From Dioscorea cayenensis subsp. rotundata (taxonomy: Eukaryota > Streptophyta > Magnoliopsida > Dioscoreales > Dioscoreaceae): a stretch of 64,000 nucleotides of DNA. The translations under genes were made by a program, and so were the position numbers. Where the stretch lies: assembly GCF_009730915.1 (NCBI RefSeq), contig NC_052487.1:2232001-2296000 (forward strand). Reading direction: 5' to 3'. Positions 34,052 through 47,100 of this stretch are shown here, piece after piece (position 1 is the stretch's first letter; each line of letters begins with the position of its first letter). The notes under the pieces were generated by a model that was given only the letters and a program-made list of their open reading frames with translations, made no database searches and was not told the DNA's origin.

Positions 34052-35242
34052 TATATAGCATGCATATGCACCATGCATGCATGAATGAATGAAGTTGTTA
34101 AAGAGTTTGCACTTTGAAGTTATTTTAATTCAATGAATGAATGAATTAATGATGATATATGTTATGTTTTTAAGTAATGGCTAGATTTATTAATCTCAAC
34201 ACCAAAAAATTACGAGAGTTTTGATATCATATAATTAAAAAAAGAAAAAAAAAAAGCTAAACTCAAATAACATATTCTCATTTAATTAGTGGTAATTTTT
34301 AATTTGAATATTGGATGAAGATTTTATTATGATAATATTATTTTAGAAAGAGATTTAAATTAGCTTTTATTGGCCCACACTTCACTAATCAAATCCATGT
34401 TAAGCATAATAGATATGTTGAATAATCATTGCTTATAAATTTAAGTTACACTTTTGTTGAAAATAAGTTTATATATATAAAGATCTGTTGATAAGATATG
34501 AGTATGATTTGAATCCTCAACTTTCTTTGTAATAATAAATCATTGTTTCATGATTATAATTTTTATTCATGTTGCTATGGTCGGAGAAAAATAATCAAAT
34601 TCCTTTATAGCATTTATGTTATATGATTATAGTTATTAGTACATGTAAATTCAATTTCATAATTAATGGTTAGGAATAATATGCTAATATTAGATATTGA
34701 ATGAATGTAACAATAATGTATAAGATAACATTTTAGTATATAAAAACAAAAGGAAGAAAAGAAAGAAGAGGGGCCCAAATACAAATGATTTCATTTGTAC
34801 AAACAATGAATATTGAGGGAAAAAGAAGAAGAGAAAGATGAGGAGATTTGGCTAAAAAAAGACTTTAAGACTTTTATAATTTAAAGTTGATGTTACATCA
34901 AAAGGAAAAAGCTAAGATTAACTGGTTGGCAAATGATGAAAGTTTTGATAATGCGCCGCTTGGAATGGTGGATACAAAAGACAAATAATAAAAAAGTTAA
35001 ACAAAACTTCAATCAAAGCAAAGAGTGTAGTATAATATTTCCTTGCTGAATTTCTGGGATTAGTGGCCACTTCCTCATTTGTTTCTTAATTCTTAGTTGA
35101 ACCTTTCTTTTTATTTAGATATGTGAGTAATTAATTGCAACTTAGATTGAAATTTACTTCATAGAAGCTGTGAACAGAAAATAGTGTAAACTCAAGGTGA
35201 AATATAAATTATATATATACATACACAATATGTAAGTTTATA

Positions 35243-35723
35243 CTCCCTCCGTTTTTTTAGTTGTCATGCTTTAAATTTCTTCTTTATTTGTCATATTAGA
35301 AATTTTGTGCAGCATTAAATAATTTTTTTAAAATTTACCCTTTAATTTAATATACTTATAAAATTTTCAATAAATCACAATCAAATAAGCATTAAATTAT
35401 ACTCCATCGTTTCTTTTTATTTGTTACGTTTTGGAGCTCTTCTATGTTCTTTTTTACTTGTCACATTAAAAATTTTGTGCAACATTAAATAATTTTTTTT
35501 TCAAATTTACCCTTAAATTTAATGTACTTGTACAATTTTCAATAAATCATAATCAACTAAGTATTAAATTATATATTCCATTAGTGGAGTTTTAAAAAAG
35601 GGTAGTTTTGGAAAGTGATGGAATTTTTTATAAAGTAGATCAAGGTAATCAACTAACTTTAACCAACTTTTCTTAATCGGTGTGAATTAAGTAAATGTAA
35701 CAACTAAAAAAGAACGGAGGGAG
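35243..35723. mobile_element. Stowaway MITE, 481 bases
   Basis: Left CTCCCTCCGTTTTTTTAGTT and right AAAAAGAACGGAGGGAG are the classic Stowaway inverted ends, flanked by TA (35241-35242, 35724-35725). An internal copy of the left end occurs near 35401 and an extra right end near 35835-35847, so the element contains or abuts a partial duplicate of itself. Confidence 0.8.
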
Positions 35724-36538
35724 TATATTCTACTAGTGGAATTTTAAATAGGAGTAGTTATAAAAAATAATATAATTTTTTAAAAAATATGGGTAACAAA
35801 CTAACTTTTATTAATTTTTCTTAAAAAATAAAAAAGAACGGAGAGAGTATATTTGTAATGAAAAAAATAAAATACATGACGTATTAGTGCAGGTGCCATT
35901 ATCGAACTATTTATTAGTCTTGCACTTATTTGTGTGCTTGTGATTACTTCCCAATTTTGTTATTTTTGTAATTTGTCTAATAAATATATGATTTATTCAT
36001 TTTAATTAATTAATTAATTGAACTTTCATTCAAATGCCAACCAAACATTCATCTGGTCCATTTCATTTGGAGAAGTTGTTTTCAAGAAATTATGTGATAA
36101 GTGATCAGAGTTGGCAGATTCATGGGCCACCCTAGATTCTTTTGCTACTGAAAAAATGACTTGGAATTTCAAGGCTGATGATTTAAATCCAAACTAATAA
36201 GACATCTGAATTTGTCAGGATTATGTCTTATGTTCAGCTTACAAATCCTTTTGTCCTTTTTCTTTTTCACATTCATAAATATATACATATATATATGACA
36301 ACCATTTAGCTCATACTTATCCCGGTTAGAAAGGATGTGGATAAAGTTATCCCTATATTTATTGGAATAGGTTTTGTGTTAAATTATATATTCCATTTAT
36401 CCTTATCCTCTAGAAACCTTGTAACCAAATGGCTTATGAGTCTATGACCTGAACGGAAGTTGAGAAGAGTAGGTTCGGTATTAACTTTGATATGTTAATA
36501 ATTACTATGGTCCTTTCATTTTCTATACATACAAGTAT

Positions 36539-36541
<3 letters not shown>

Positions 36542-36616
<75 letters not shown>
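36542..36616. repeat. TA microsatellite, about 75 bases
   Basis: Uninterrupted TA dinucleotides; the exact length is likely to vary between alleles or assemblies. Confidence 0.95.
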
Positions 36617-36619
<3 letters not shown>

Positions 36620-37169
36620 ACCAGTCTACTAGGAACGCCTGTAGATAACAATTCTACCGGACGTCCCTATATTAGCTTTTGGTTTTGCCAACAGCTGCAG
36701 CTCAACAATTTAAAAGTATAAATATCAAGTTATCGAAGTAGTAACATCCAACAATATTCAGAAATGGATAACAAACGAACTTAGAATTCCCCCATAATTC
36801 TATTTAAAGATGTCAAAGAAAGTTTTTGTACATTTTAAAACCCTTTTGTACTAATCACATACCATTGTATAGTGTTAAAAATATAAAGATTAAATGAGAA
36901 TTTACCTTTATAAAGAAGACAAATATATATATATATCAACAGCCGACGATATGCTAACACATTAGCATACACGTTCACAGAGAGCTTCACCTTCTCAACA
37001 GAAGAACAAGAACAGCTCTATGTATTGATAATAATTAGGCAAGTACATTTCCAAAAATTAATCTTAATGTACAAATTATGAAAGGTTTACATCCGAGAAT
37101 AACCGATTATCGAAAGTATACAAAACTGCAGAAACTATTTCTTATAGAAAGAGTAAAAAATGCACAAGT

Positions 37170-39082
37170 TCAACGCCTCTCGTTTTTCTTTCGTCTAGAT
37201 TGAGACTTCTGCCACTTTTTTCTCCGAACAAATTTGCTCTTTGGTTTTAGTTTCAACTCGGGCGAGAACTGAAAATTCGGATCCCTCATCCGTGATTGTA
37301 TATCCTTGAAGAACTGCATGTTTAACTTCTTAGGACCGCCCTCACGTAGCTCTGCATATTCTGGTCCTGAAACTATGTTCTCAAAAGCTCCGATCAGAAT
37401 ATCTATATCACTCATGACCTCCCAAACGTTTATGTATCGTCCGTCTGGACCTTTCTTTAATTTCTTCAAAGCATTTTCTACAGCAAGTTTCCGAGCTTGT
37501 TTTCCTGGAGATAACTCCGGGGGTTCCTTTTCTGCTTTCAGTAGCTCTCCAATTGTTCGATACTTTGGTAAGTCCTCAAACTCAAACAACTTGTCAATAT
37601 ATGGATCACTTCGCTCATTTGGATGTGCCTCTGAAGGAATATCATCGTCATCATCACATTCACTACCACTCCAAAGTGTTACCTCTTCATCACTTTCAGA
37701 GCAAATACTTCTCAATTCATCACTGTCATCTGCGTCTATAAGATCTGAATTTTCTTTCGCTTTCTGTTTCAGTTTCTTTATATCTCTCTCTAATTTACCA
37801 TCAACCTTTCCATTGTCTTCATCTTCATCGCTGCCTGTCCAAAGGCAGTCCTCCTCATCAACATCTTGTGCCCATGCCTTTCTAAATTCCTTATCACCAG
37901 GGATTCTATTGCCAAATAAGTTATAAGAATGCGTGTTTCCACGAGCATAGGAACGCCATACTGCGGAATAGAGTAGAAAGATTCAAAAATTAATTCTAGC
38001 AAACAGAATTCCATTTTGTAAATGAAGTACCAGAACAACAAAAAGATGAATCTTTTAAGCATTAATCAATCATATGATTTTTAATCACCATTTCAGAATA
38101 GACAACTAAGTAGGTAAGCATTAAGCCAGATAACACTATGCAAAATAACAGAACATGCTTCCCATTATTTGAGTATAAGGCAAACAAGTAGTTAGATTTG
38201 CTAATAAAAATTTAAGGCTCTAAGTTAATGTGTAGCACACAAAACAGATCCATCAATCATGGTCAAGAAAGATGACCCTACTAGAGTTATAATTTCCTTA
38301 TAGGAAAACTTCATTAAGAATATCCTTGCTATTATACACAGATTGTAAAGTTCTTAATTGCATCCTTCTTCTCATCAAGAAAAAAGTCAAGCTTTTAGGC
38401 ATCCAATGATCCTCCACAAATCAATGTGTGATCTTTGTATAAAATCCACACAGTAAATTGCCTCTATCTAATTGAGATTCTATTTTCACTTACATAAATT
38501 ACATTTTATCAACAAATTCGACTAGACTCTAGTTAAAATAATCTAGTTGAGCAGACTATTTACAAGGTAATTTAAGCATCCATAATCACTACCACCCTTA
38601 ACCAAATTTTGGAGAAGATTTTTATCTCCTCAATCCAAGACTAGCTAAACGAAAGACTTGGAAACCAAATCTCAAAGACTCAAATTTTCATCATCGAATT
38701 AGTGAATCAATCTAAGAGACTGTATTTGAATAGAAAAAGGGAAAAACGTGAGCTTTGGTACAAATACATAAATCAAAGCATATTAAAAACGATCAAAGTT
38801 GCAAACTTTAATGAATCAAAGACACAGGATATGAAAACCAGAAACAAACCATGCAAAATAAAAAGCTTGGATCCCCCTCCTATGCTTCTTCCACTCCAAG
38901 AACCACCAATGGGCATTCCACTTGGCACCCCAAACCTAAAGGCAGAAATCTTCGATTAAAATTGGGCAGGAGCCGATGAAAAGCAGAAGTCTGAATAAGA
39001 TTTTTGTCCTGAAACTGAAAACAAACCTGTCGGTGGGCATAGATCGAAGGAGACAAGCTCCGAGGCGGCGGCAAAGACTCAT
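37170..39082 (-). CDS. Conserved acidic plant protein of unknown role, probably organelle-targeted (3 exons)
   Basis: Exons on the - strand: 39082-39027, 38935-38850 and 37960-37170; 310 residues, phases consistent. The N-terminus MSLCRRLGACLLRSMPTDR is arginine- and serine-bearing with no acids until Asp18, as in mitochondrial presequences (inference). A glycine/serine patch follows (GGSWSGRSIGGGSK), then an acidic middle with repeated WTGSDEDE and WSGSECDDDDD words. The C-terminal third is the most ordered (RYINVWEVMSDIDILIGAFE, then GGPKKLNMQFFKDIQSRMRD) and ends in a very basic tail rich in RRKK. I recall similar plant proteins but no assigned function, so none is given. Confidence 0.8.
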
Positions 39083-39301
39083 GGTGGTGTGATTTCAAAG
39101 CGAGGGTTTTTTAAGGGTTTAAGGGTTAGGAATTGGATGATCGATGGTATGACCGACGAGCTGAAACAGGAGAACTGAAAACCATCGAGAAGATGTAGTG
39201 CAGATGACGCCGGGAAGAGGACGGCTCCGGCGAAGGCCTCGTGGTGAAGCCGATAACAAGGGAAGCCCGCCGGACTGAAGTTTGTAAAGGGCTTTATTAT
39301 T

Positions 39302-39333
<32 letters not shown>

Positions 39334-39789
39334 TTTTTGTAAACACCACCCTGAAAATTTTAGGATTTTCATAGAACTCCTGAACATGTATATAGGACTA
39401 TAGGAGTAACACCATAGAGAGGGGGCAAAAATGTTTATTGGTGGAATTAGATAAGTAATCATTAGGAAAAAAAATTTAAAACATTAAACGTTTTTAAATA
39501 ATAAAAGCGTTTTTTTTTTAAAAAAAAAATAAATCCCATTTTTAAACATTAAACGTTTAAATAATAAAAGCGTTTTAAAAAAAATCAATCCCACTAAAAG
39601 TGTTTAACAGATTGGCATTTACTTTTATGACACTAAAATTGATTTAGTTATCATCATTATTAGCGTGTGACATACTATAATCTCCCCGTGCGTTGCCTCT
39701 TTGGTGCATTTTTCTAACTTGTTCTTTATATTACAGATTATAAATTTTTTTCAATAAATAAAAAAATAAAATTTAAAACTTCCATATTT
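39083..39789. other. Upstream region of the - strand gene and spacer
   Basis: GC-richer leader DNA to about 39285, then ATTT repeats at 39300-39336 and AT-rich sequence with two copies of AACATTAAACGTTT near 39480 and 39545. No gene seen. Confidence 0.4.
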
Positions 39790-41520
39790 ATTTATTTATT
39801 TGATCAGTATCGTTTTCCAATATATATATATATATATATAGACATCTTTCATTAATTTAAATATATATTTTTTTTTGTTTATTTTAATAAATATTTATTA
39901 AATCAAAATTTAACGGAAAAATAAAAAATAAAAACTCCCTAGAATAAGTTGGAAAAATTCCATTAAACCAAAACTTTTATCTCCAAAGGAACATATGCAG
40001 AAGCAGAGAAAAACCAAGGATTAAGAGCTCTGTAACACATGAAGGGAAGAGGTGGGAACCATAATTTATAATATTGTACATTATTGTTGGCGGATTCATG
40101 TCATAGAGTCCAACAAGAAACGGCTATTCCAGAGCTAATTAATTAGCTTGGTCTTCAACAGGCATAGCCTCATCTGGAGGTACAACCACTGGTGCATACT
40201 GCAAACAGGTTAAAAAACATAATTTTAGTTTCTCAGCCAAGAAGAAATAATAGATGGCAAAAAGCCATAGAAAAATGAATAACCTCATCCCCATCTTCAC
40301 ACATAACATCAAGAGCGCTCTCCTCAAAGTCCCAGCCAAATATGTCTTCCAATAATCCCTTGAGTTTTCTGGTCTGCATGTGAGACAGCAAGTTAGCTAG
40401 CTTCTTGTGCTAGAGAATTATTTTGAGAAAATTCTTCACAATAGAACCAGAATTATTTCTAACTATGTAACAAGTATTATAGTCCCTAATTTTCAGCATA
40501 CATTTGATCAGAGAATGGTACTTGTGGGTTGTCTGCTGGGTTTCTCAATCTTGTGCATGGGGAATTACAGTTGATCACAGACAGTGAAGCTGAGTCAGTC
40601 TAATTGCAACATGGCGTTTGGAATTGGGATGTATAATCCCTACTCTGAATCATATCTAAAATGCAGATTTAGTTTTTTTTTTTTATTTAGTTTACTAAAA
40701 CTTCAAACAATTAAACTTTTCTTGTTCTCATGCCATGCTTATACCTTCTGGATTTCAAAATTATTATGGTTTCACTGAACAAAAGGGATTCTTGTCATTT
40801 CGTAAACAGAATAGAAACATGGATGAGTCAAGAAAAGGATTCAGCCTTCATACCCATGTCAGAAGATCTCCATCAATAACAGGAGATTGTAACACCAAAA
40901 GAAAGAAGTCCTGGAAATAAAAAACATGCTCAGATGTTAACTAAAGCATCTTTCAAAGGAATACTCAAAAAACTGCTTCATGAAAAACAACTATAATCAT
41001 TAAATTGATAATCTGAGTAAACAGGTCAATCAAATATGAATTGGCCCAGTTAACCGCATTTGAACTTAGTTTATCATTAAAAAAAAATCAGTGACGTAAA
41101 TTTCCAACTATGAACATATGCTCTAAGTAATTCATTTAGCTCATGAATGATCTGCTCTAGTAATAAATTTTTGCAATGCACAAATCCCTTGCAAAAACAG
41201 AAGTGCTTTAATGTTCAAAATGTAGGTGGGGCTGTCAACAGGTTACGCTAGCCTGAGATAACTTGAATACATGGCCTAAAATTACACAACCATGTCCATA
41301 CCCTACTTCTTCCACAACTTGGGTCAAGCCCGGTGAAAATGCATTTGAAAATTGCATAAGCCTGAACACAAGCTCAAGTGCAACTGAATATTTTAATATG
41401 GCGTTTCAACTTTGGCAAGGGTTTGCGTTTTTTTTTTATATACATTCAGTTCAGATTAGGCCAGAAGCAAATCTGTTTACAGTCCTAAATTTGACTTCAA
41501 GAACTTGCATTCTAAACTAG
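39790..41520. repeat. Segmental duplication, left copy (3' part of AAR2)
   Basis: From TTTGATCAGTATCGTTTTCC onward this stretch is repeated, in the same orientation, at about 62297-64000. Exons 11-13 of AAR2 lie in it. The copies differ by a few small indels and scattered substitutions. Confidence 0.9.
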
Positions 41521-44119
41521 AATTAGATTGAGAAATCTGGAAATACGAACCTTGCAGAGGCGATACAAAAAGATGTCCTTCGAGAACAATGCATCATCTA
41601 AGAATACTGAGATTCCTTTACCCTCAGCTGCAGTGGTACTTTTTTGTTTTTGAAAACCATGCTTCAACTGCCAGTAGATCACCTCAATAAACTGCACAGA
41701 TCACCTACTGAATAAGAATATTAATATTTCAAAAAAAAGAAATATTAATGATGCCCAGAGTCAATTGTACTAGTGATACATTCATAGCCTTCCACAATGC
41801 AGTCAGCATATTGCCGAAATAATGAGAAGCTTCTAATAAAATTGTTCTTACAGTCTCACATAAAGCATATCATCCATCAGCACATGTACAGATACATGTT
41901 GTGGATCATTATAGGTTAGAAAAATAATACCACATGGGACTGATGTGGTACCCATGACCTTATTGATGTTCCATATCAAGAAGAAGAGAGTTTAAAGACA
42001 GTGGTACAAACCTGACCTGACTGAAATATGATGTTGTTTGGAGGGGAAAGGATTAGAATAATCCTTTGAATACAGTTGGGTTAGTTTCCTAAGATAGAAG
42101 ATTTTGTTAGGACTAGTTAGCCTATTGATTCTCTGGTACAAATGGGAGATTTTTCTCCACCAAATCAGTAAACTAAAATTGTATATTTTAACTTGGGGTC
42201 TTTTAATTAGCATCTACCTCCTTAATGAAGGCGGAAAGATAATTTTTATAGCACAAGAACATCACAACCCATGCTTTTGTTGCATTATTTGTGCCTGATG
42301 AAATTCATTGCAGTACCATATATCATTATCACACCCAAGAAGTTCATACCAAGAAGTTTCTGGCCATAGTAGTATATTAAAAAAAATGAATTTACAAAGA
42401 GAATTACCTTGGAAAATAGTTGACTCCTTGTTCGAAGAGGCTGGAAAGGAGAAGGTTATATAAGGAAACTAATAACAGTAACTAAACTAGAAACTCCAGT
42501 CACATTAAAGAAATCTCAAGACCTAATAACACTTCAGTATCTTTCTCTCATCGAAGCAGCTTGATATGAAAAAGAACTTTCTGAGTATTTGTAGCAACAT
42601 GCAACATATACATACACATATGCATGTATATAATGATAAAGTTGTACAAACTTTTCTCAAATTGTGGCCCTTCAGTGATACCCATAGGTTTCATACTTTG
42701 GCATACTGCATACATTCCTGAATTTCAACACTCTTCCCTTTCTACTAGTGTATATAATATATTCATTAAACAATGTGCCTTATACATGGCAATATTCTCT
42801 TCCATCATCAAAATTTATATAAACACCTAATGAAGATTGTACTTTGATAGATCTAAACTTAAATAAAACAGAACAAAAATACTTACAGCTTCTGTGCAGC
42901 AGAGGAAAAGGCTTACTAATGTTTTCCATTGAAAAACTGCTTGAAGTGATTGCCCCATCTGCAAGCTTTTAAAACTTTTTAAGTCAATAATACACAGACA
43001 GAAATTCTGCTGAAGATAGAGATATATTAGTTGACATTACCATAAACACCACAAAAGCAAATTGCAGCTCTGCTAGTAGTAGATTTTCTGCACCCTTGAA
43101 GTCCTTCAAAAGGATGGTTTCCAGCAACTGGGTCTGAATAAATTTTATCTACTTAGTGAAACATTGCATCGCCATATAAAACAGAATCTCAATATAATCA
43201 ATGTCTTCTAGGAAGCCTATTGATAGAAGATCTGTAACCAAAAAAAATGAAGAAGAAGAAAAAGCCTCATGCATCAGAAAACAAAGATAGCAAATAGCAA
43301 CTATCAATTATACACAAAGGTACAAAAGTAGGTTGGAGTTCAAATACAGATCCATTGCAATGAAATGTTTGTGCAGACAGAAGGATATAAGCTTATCACA
43401 TATAGTTATAATGGAGCCACAATTTTCCATACAAACCTTTTCTGATAGGAGAATGATATGCCTTTAGTATCAAGACTCATCAGGAACTGTGATTCTCCCA
43501 TTGCGGATGTCTTTAAATTGCCAACATCACCATAAACGTAACAAGGCATAACAAGGCGAATTAAAGAAAGTGCATAATCAATTCCACATAAACATTCTTA
43601 GACCAATCGAAAGCTATTATACCAAAATATAAAATATGAAAAAATAAAAATAAAAGTCGAATGAATTTTAGTAAATTGCGTCAACAAGGAACTACAACTA
43701 GAAATAAATCTGTACCCAAAATAGCATATTTTGTTAGTAGCACATTTTGTCGCCCAAACAGAAAAGCTATTATAATTACAGGAAAGATGAGAAAAACAAA
43801 CTAGTATCAGTGGCAATATCCTTTTAGACGCTTTTCAAGGTGGATGGTGTTAAATGTATGTATGTCTATGCACAGAGGTATACTTGAGTTATACTTGTAT
43901 CAATGTATTGTATTGTATTGTTGGTTCTTATATGTAAACCTAAAGTATACATGTGAGTTGCTCAATCTAATGAAGATTTGATCCACTTATTCTCTCCCTC
44001 TCTATCATGGTATCAGACTATAGACTAGGTTTCTCCCCCGGCCACCTCTTTTGGCCATCTCTCCCGGCTATTTTCAGCTATCCCGGCCTACCCTTTATTT
44101 CTCTTGTTCCTCCTTGTTT

Positions 44120-44173
<54 letters not shown>

Positions 44174-47100
44174 AACCTTCAGATCCAGCCCGTGCTCCAC
44201 TGACCGCACCCCTCCGGCGCCTATGATCGCACTCACTCGCCCGCAGCTCCACCGCCTACGACTGCACCCACCTGCCCACGACCACGCCCCTCCACCGCCC
44301 GTGAACACACTCGCCTCGACCGCGCAAGCCTCCGCCACCTGCACCACTGCTGCTTGCTCCCCACCAGACAACCAATTTTCTGAAATTCAACCTTTTTCCT
44401 TGGAATCAGGCATGCCAACATGAAGCATCTTTCCAACCACAATAAACCAACATGAAGGATCTTTTCAACCACAACAAGCCAATATGAAGCTTCTTGCCAA
44501 ACAGAACAAAACAATATACTAGGGTCCATCCTAATTTGCAAAATTTTTCCAAACAGACAGTCATTACGCTGGAGCCCATCATATAATTTAAAAAAATGGA
44601 TGCTTATGAGTTCAGTGGTGTGCTACTAGAGGATCGTCATCGAAACCTTCAACATTCTAACATAATTCTTTATGGCACCAACTACAATCCCTGGAAGCTC
44701 ACCATAAAGCGAATCCTCAACGGTATTCGTGTTCTTCGCCATGTTGATGGCACCTTCACCCCCACTCAGTCTGACGCTATTACTGCCTCTTCTGAGCCTT
44801 CTGCCCTTTTCGCGGCATTTGAGCAGTAGCTGGAGAACTAGGCCACTGATGACTCAACCACCAAGATGATTAGATGCTAAACTGTCACTCTGGAGATCCG
44901 TACCTAGATTGCGAATCTTCCCACAGGTCATGCGATGTGGGAATACCTAGAGCACCGCTACTATAGCTCCAGTCAAGCGCAGCTCTACACCTTCTACCAG
45001 GCACTCGGTAGTCTCCAGCAAGGCGAGGGCAGCGTTGACCAATTCTACAGTCAATATTGTGCGTTCTGGCGTCAGATTGATGCTCTCATCCCTTCATAGT
45101 GCACTGTACATGCTGCTCAGATTCTTACCTGTTCAGAGTCCTGCTCCCGTCGCCGTCGCCATGATGAGACACGTCGTATGTATGAGTTCATCATGCAAGA
45201 TGTATGAAAAACAAAAGCCAATGTCTTTATAAAAATACACTCACCATGGCTGATGGCATGCACATTCCCTAAGACCCAACCACTACATTTGTCCCTTGTT
45301 CAAGTTTCCAACTAAAATCATTTGCCGTGTTGTTGACATTCAATTCAAGATCCCAAACAAACCTTCAATTGAACGTCAACAACACGACAAATGATTTTAG
45401 TTGGAAGCTTGAACAAGGGACAAAAATAGTGGTTGGGCCTTAGGGAATGTGCATGTCATCAGCAATGATGAATGTATCTTTATAAAGATATTGACTTTTG
45501 ATTTTCTTACACCTTGCATGATGAACTCATACATACGACGTGTCTCATCATGGCGACGGCAACGGGAGCAGGACTCTAAAGAGGTAAGAATCTGAGCAGT
45601 ATACACAGTGCCCTATAGAGGGATGAGAGCATCAATCTGACGCCAAAGCGCACAATACCGACTGTAGAACTAGTCAACGCTGTTCTCGCCCTACTAGAGA
45701 CTATCGAGTGCCTGGTACAAAGTATAGAGCTGTGCATGACCAAAGCTGCAGTAACAGTGCCATAGGTATTCCCACATCGCATGAGCTGTGAAAAGATGCG
45801 CAATCTGGGTACAAATCTCCAGAGTAACAATTTAACAGATAATCATCTTGGTCATAGAGTCATCAACGATCCACTTTTCCAACTGTTGCTCAAATGCCGC
45901 GAGAAAGGCAGGAGCCTCCGAAAAGGCGGCAGTAATGTTAGACTGAGTAAGAGTGGTGAAGATGCCATCAACATGGCGAGGAACATGAATACTGTCGAGG
46001 ATTCCCTTGATAGTGAGCTTCCAGGGAATGTAGTTGGTGCCATCAAGAATTACATTAGAATGTTGGGGGTTTCGATGACAAACCTCCGGTACCACACCAC
46101 TGAACCCATAAGCATCCATTTTTTTTAATTATATGGTGGCCCCAGCATAATGGTTGTCTGTTTGAAAAAATTCTGCAAATTAGGATGGGCCATAATATAT
46201 TGTTTTGTTCTGTTTGACAAGATGCTTCATATTTGCTTGTTGTGGTTGGAAAGATGTTTCATCTTGGCTTATTGTGGTTAGAAAGATGCATCATGTTGGT
46301 ATGCTTGATCCTAGAGAAAGACTGAATTTCAAAAAAATTGTTGTCCGGCGAGAAAAGAGCAGCGGTGGCACGGGAGGCAAGCGAGTGGCAGAGGCTAGCG
46401 CCGTCGAGGCGGGCGCGGTCGCTAGAGGGGCGTGGTCCCGTTACACTCTAGATCTCCTTACTCGCTCTGGTTTGACACTCGTACTACCACTACACCGATG
46501 GAGCTTCATTTGCAACTTCGTGCTTTTGATGAGATTCTCTTATTGGATCCTTCTCATTATCGGCATCTGGTTGGCAATTTGGTATACTTGGTTGTCACAC
46601 GTCGTAACATTTCTCATGATGTTCACATTCTCAAGTCAATTCGTTGTGGTTCCTACTTCTGTTCGTTATGCTCATTTTCTTCGAGTGATGCGATATCTTT
46701 GTGGCACTACCTTTCGTGGTCTGTTCCACTTACGTCAGTCCACTCTTTAGCTGCAGTCTTATTCTGTGTTACTTGGGCCAGTTCTCCTAATGATCGGGTC
46801 TCTGTTACTGATTAATGTATCTTTCTTGGTTTTCACTTGTTGTTTGAAAGACCAAGAAACAACCTACTACTTCTAAGTCCAGTGCTGAGGCTGAGGTTCG
46901 TGCTTTGGCTTCTACCATCCAGGAGGTGCTTTGGATTCGCTCGGTTCTGCAAGATTTTGGTGTATCGATCTCTTCTCCTATTTCTATTCACTGTGACAAT
47001 AAAAGGGCCCTTCAAATTGCTGCAAATCTGGTCAAGAATGAGCTAACCAAACACATTAGTGTGGATGCACACTTCACCAGATGTCATGCACGTGCCCAGA

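Larger units (their letters stand above)
34052..37169. other. Intergenic region with MITEs and a long AT microsatellite
   Basis: AT-rich, with a Stowaway element (35243-35723), a partial second Stowaway end to about 35847, and a TA run at about 36542-36616. The word TAATTAATTAATTAATTG lies at 36003-36020. No gene seen. Confidence 0.5.

Noticed and set aside
37306-37926. 206-residue + strand frame, serine-rich
   Set aside because: It is the shadow of the acidic third exon of the - strand gene, whose splice sites and phases fit.
40584-40920. Two + strand frames repeated at 63098-63434
   Set aside because: They fall in introns 11 and 10 and antisense to exon 11 of AAR2, and are repeated only because the segment is duplicated.
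44007-44423. 138-residue proline- and alanine-rich frame
   Set aside because: It lies in the copia fossil, spans a TA microsatellite and lacks any domain.
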